This document shows positions 59,062 to 60,465 of a stretch of 60,465 bases of DNA, in pieces. The stretch's first letter is position 1. Each line of letters opens with the position of its first letter. The stretch spans positions 1 to 60,465 of the forward strand of contig NZ_JBQEKA010000013.1 in assembly GCF_052103615.1 (NCBI RefSeq). The letters run 5' to 3'. The notes below the pieces were generated by a model. It was not told the origin of the DNA. It saw only the letters and a list, made by a program, of their open reading frames with translations, and ran no database searches. The DNA is from Kerstersia sp052103615 (GTDB lineage Bacteria; Pseudomonadota; Gammaproteobacteria; Burkholderiales; Burkholderiaceae_B). Position numbers and translations under genes: made by a program.

Positions 59062-60465
59062 CATCATTTTTTTCACGCGGGCTGGCGCTGGGCGCGCTGG
59101 CTTTGCTGGCGGGCTGCATGGTCGGCCCGCGTTATGAAACGCCAGCCACGCCAGGCATTACGTTGGCCAGTGAGCAGGCTGCGCGGTTTGCTGCCGCGGA
59201 GGCGGCGTTACCGGCGCGCTGGTGGACGTTTTTTGATGACCCGGCATTGGTGGCGTGGATAGATGCTGCGTTGGCGCATAACCATGATATTCGCCAGGCG
59301 CAGGCGTCGCTGTATGCGGCGCGCGCGGTGTTTGACGAGCGGCGTCTGGATCGCCTGCCGGGTGTGACGTCCGGGGCGGGTTACGAACGCGGTATTCAGC
59401 AGCAGATGGGGGCGAATGGCGAGCCGGCCCGGGCGCTGTCGGAGTCCTGGCGGGCGGGTTTCGATATGCAGTGGGAGATCGACTTGTTCGGGCGTCTGGC
59501 GCGTTTGCAGCAGGCGGCCCAGGCGCGTGCCGATGCGGCGCAGGCCGAGTTGTCGCTGATGCGTTTGAGTATTGCGTCGGAGGTGGCGCGAACGTATTTC
59601 GAGGCCCAGGGTTTGCGGCGCCAGCTTGAGGTGACGCGCCAGGAGCTTGCCAATTGGCAGGAGACTGTGCGCCTGACGGATGCGATGGTGCGTGCCGGCA
59701 GCGGGTTGCCTGAGGATCTGGAGAACGCCCAGAGTCAGCGCTTGCGCAGCGAGGCAGCGTTGGCGCCGCTGACGGCCGCGTTGCAGCAGGCGCATTACCG
59801 GCTGGATGTGTTGTCGGGTAAGCCGCCGGGCCAGGGTTTGGCGGTGCCGGGCGAGCGTGGCGCGGGGTTTGTGGTGCGGCAGTTGCCGTTAGGGGATGTG
59901 GATGCCCTGGTGCGCCAGCGTCCGGATGTGGTGCGTGCGGAGCGCCAGTTGGCGGCCAGTGTGGAGGATGTGGGGGCGGCAACGGCGGAGTTGTATCCCC
60001 GGCTGGATTTGGGCGGTTTTATTGGTTTTTTTGCGTTGCGTGATGGGGATTTGGGGAGCGCGTCGCGGGCGTTCCAGGTGGCGCCGGGGTTGAGTTGGCC
60101 GGCGTTTCGTTTGGGTAATGCACGCGCCCGGTTGCGGGGGGCGGAGGCGGTGTCCGAGGGGGCCTTGGCGCGTTATGAGCAGGCTTTGTTGCAGGCGCAG
60201 GAGGAGGTTGAGAATGCGGTGACGCATTTGTCTGAGAATCAGCGCCGGATGGCGGCGCTGTTGCAGTCGGCGCGGCATGCGCAGGCGGCTTTCGATATTG
60301 CGGATAAGCGTTATCGCGCGGGGGCGGGGGCGTATTTGGCGGTGCTGGAGAATCAGCGGGCGTTGTTTCAGGCCCGGCAGGCGATTGCTGAGGCGGAGAC
60401 TGCGTCTTATGTGGATGCGGTGGCGGTGTATAAGGCGTTGGGCTGGGGGACGGGGGAGGTGTTGT
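59058..60465 (+). CDS. opmD: RND outer membrane channel lipoprotein (OpmD-like), cut by window end
   Basis: Open from the ATG at 59058, overlapping the pump stop, to the end of the window (469 codons). The signal peptide ends in the lipobox L-A-G-C (Cys20), followed by M-V-G-P-R-Y-E-T-P typical of the NodT/OprM family. Later landmarks: W-W-T-F-F-D-D-P near 55, W-E-I-D-L-F-G-R near 138, and the second repeat with A-E-L-Y-P-R-L-D-L-G. It provides the TolC-like exit duct for the MexHI pump. Usual length is about 480 residues, so little is missing. Codons near the end end more often in G and T than in the pump gene, a minor composition shift. Confidence 0.93.
   Translation, partial: MTSFFSRGLALGALALLAGCMVGPRYETPATPGITLASEQAARFAAAEAALPARWWTFFDDPALVAWIDAALAHNHDIRQAQASLYAARAVFDERRLDRLPGVTSGAGYERGIQQQMGANGEPARALSESWRAGFDMQWEIDLFGRLARLQQAAQARADAAQAELSLMRLSIASEVARTYFEAQGLRRQLEVTRQELANWQETVRLTDAMVRAGSGLPEDLENAQSQRLRSEAALAPLTAALQQAHYRLDVLSGKPPGQGLAVPGERGAGFVVRQLPLGDVDALVRQRPDVVRAERQLAASVEDVGAATAELYPRLDLGGFIGFFALRDGDLGSASRAFQVAPGLSWPAFRLGNARARLRGAEAVSEGALARYEQALLQAQEEVENAVTHLSENQRRMAALLQSARHAQAAFDIADKRYRAGAGAYLAVLENQRALFQARQAIAEAETASYVDAVAVYKALGWGTGEVL

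Overview
The window is a high-GC, gene-dense stretch of a betaproteobacterial chromosome. It carries the classic origin-region genes (rpmH-rnpA-yidD-yidC on one strand, dnaA-dnaN-gyrB on the other). Protein flavour (DnaA, DnaN, GyrB), the many TRAP carriers with substrate-binding proteins, and the aromatic catabolism genes fit family Alcaligenaceae (Bordetella/Achromobacter/Kerstersia/Pusillimonas relatives). The genus cannot be fixed from sequence alone.

Layout. 1-848: the start of a FecR-like anti-sigma gene and its FecI-like ECF sigma gene. 1354-3590: a TPP riboswitch followed by an SDR dehydrogenase and a flavin-dependent (NtaA/DszA-type) monooxygenase. 3724-4431: an NfsB-type nitroreductase. 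4576-7283: yidC, yidD, rnpA and rpmH (minus strand). 7284-7841: probable oriC/dnaA promoter spacer. 7842-12920: dnaA, dnaN, gyrB. 13176-23000: a GNAT acetyltransferase, two very large paralogous exported WG-repeat proteins, a hairpin made of two perfect DnaA boxes, a glycine-zipper lipoprotein, an orphan metal-binding HMA protein and a DUF4139 protein.

23490-32461 is a LysR regulator divergent from a mandelate operon: benzoylformate decarboxylase (mdlC-like), a ketopantoate-reductase-family dehydrogenase (perhaps a D-mandelate dehydrogenase), a TRAP permease pair, two paralogous TRAP binding proteins and (S)-mandelate dehydrogenase (mdlB-like). 32541-36736: a YiiX-like hydrolase, two DUF4878-like lipoproteins, a YbdL-like aminotransferase and a LuxR regulator. 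36997-40550: a VanB/VanA-type Rieske oxygenase pair and a TRAP binding protein whose frame is broken inside a CGGCG tandem repeat. 40634-48621 (minus): an AraC regulator, aldehyde dehydrogenase, PcaC-like protein, two beta-hydroxyacid dehydrogenases and a complete TRAP transporter.

48841-53717 is the biotin locus: bioF and a single 736-codon ORF joining BioH-like, BioC and BioD domains on one strand, with bioA divergent. 53767-60465 is soxR divergent from a mexGHI-opmD-like efflux operon with a perfect SoxR box; the outer membrane channel gene runs off the end.

Most notable: the BioH-BioC-BioD fusion, the TPP riboswitch over an SDR/monooxygenase operon, the mandelate operon with its own TRAP uptake system and a candidate racemase-free route for both enantiomers, the repeat-associated frameshift in a TRAP binding protein, and several DnaA-box clusters outside the origin spacer. 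No tRNA, rRNA, CRISPR array, insertion sequence or prophage gene was recognised.
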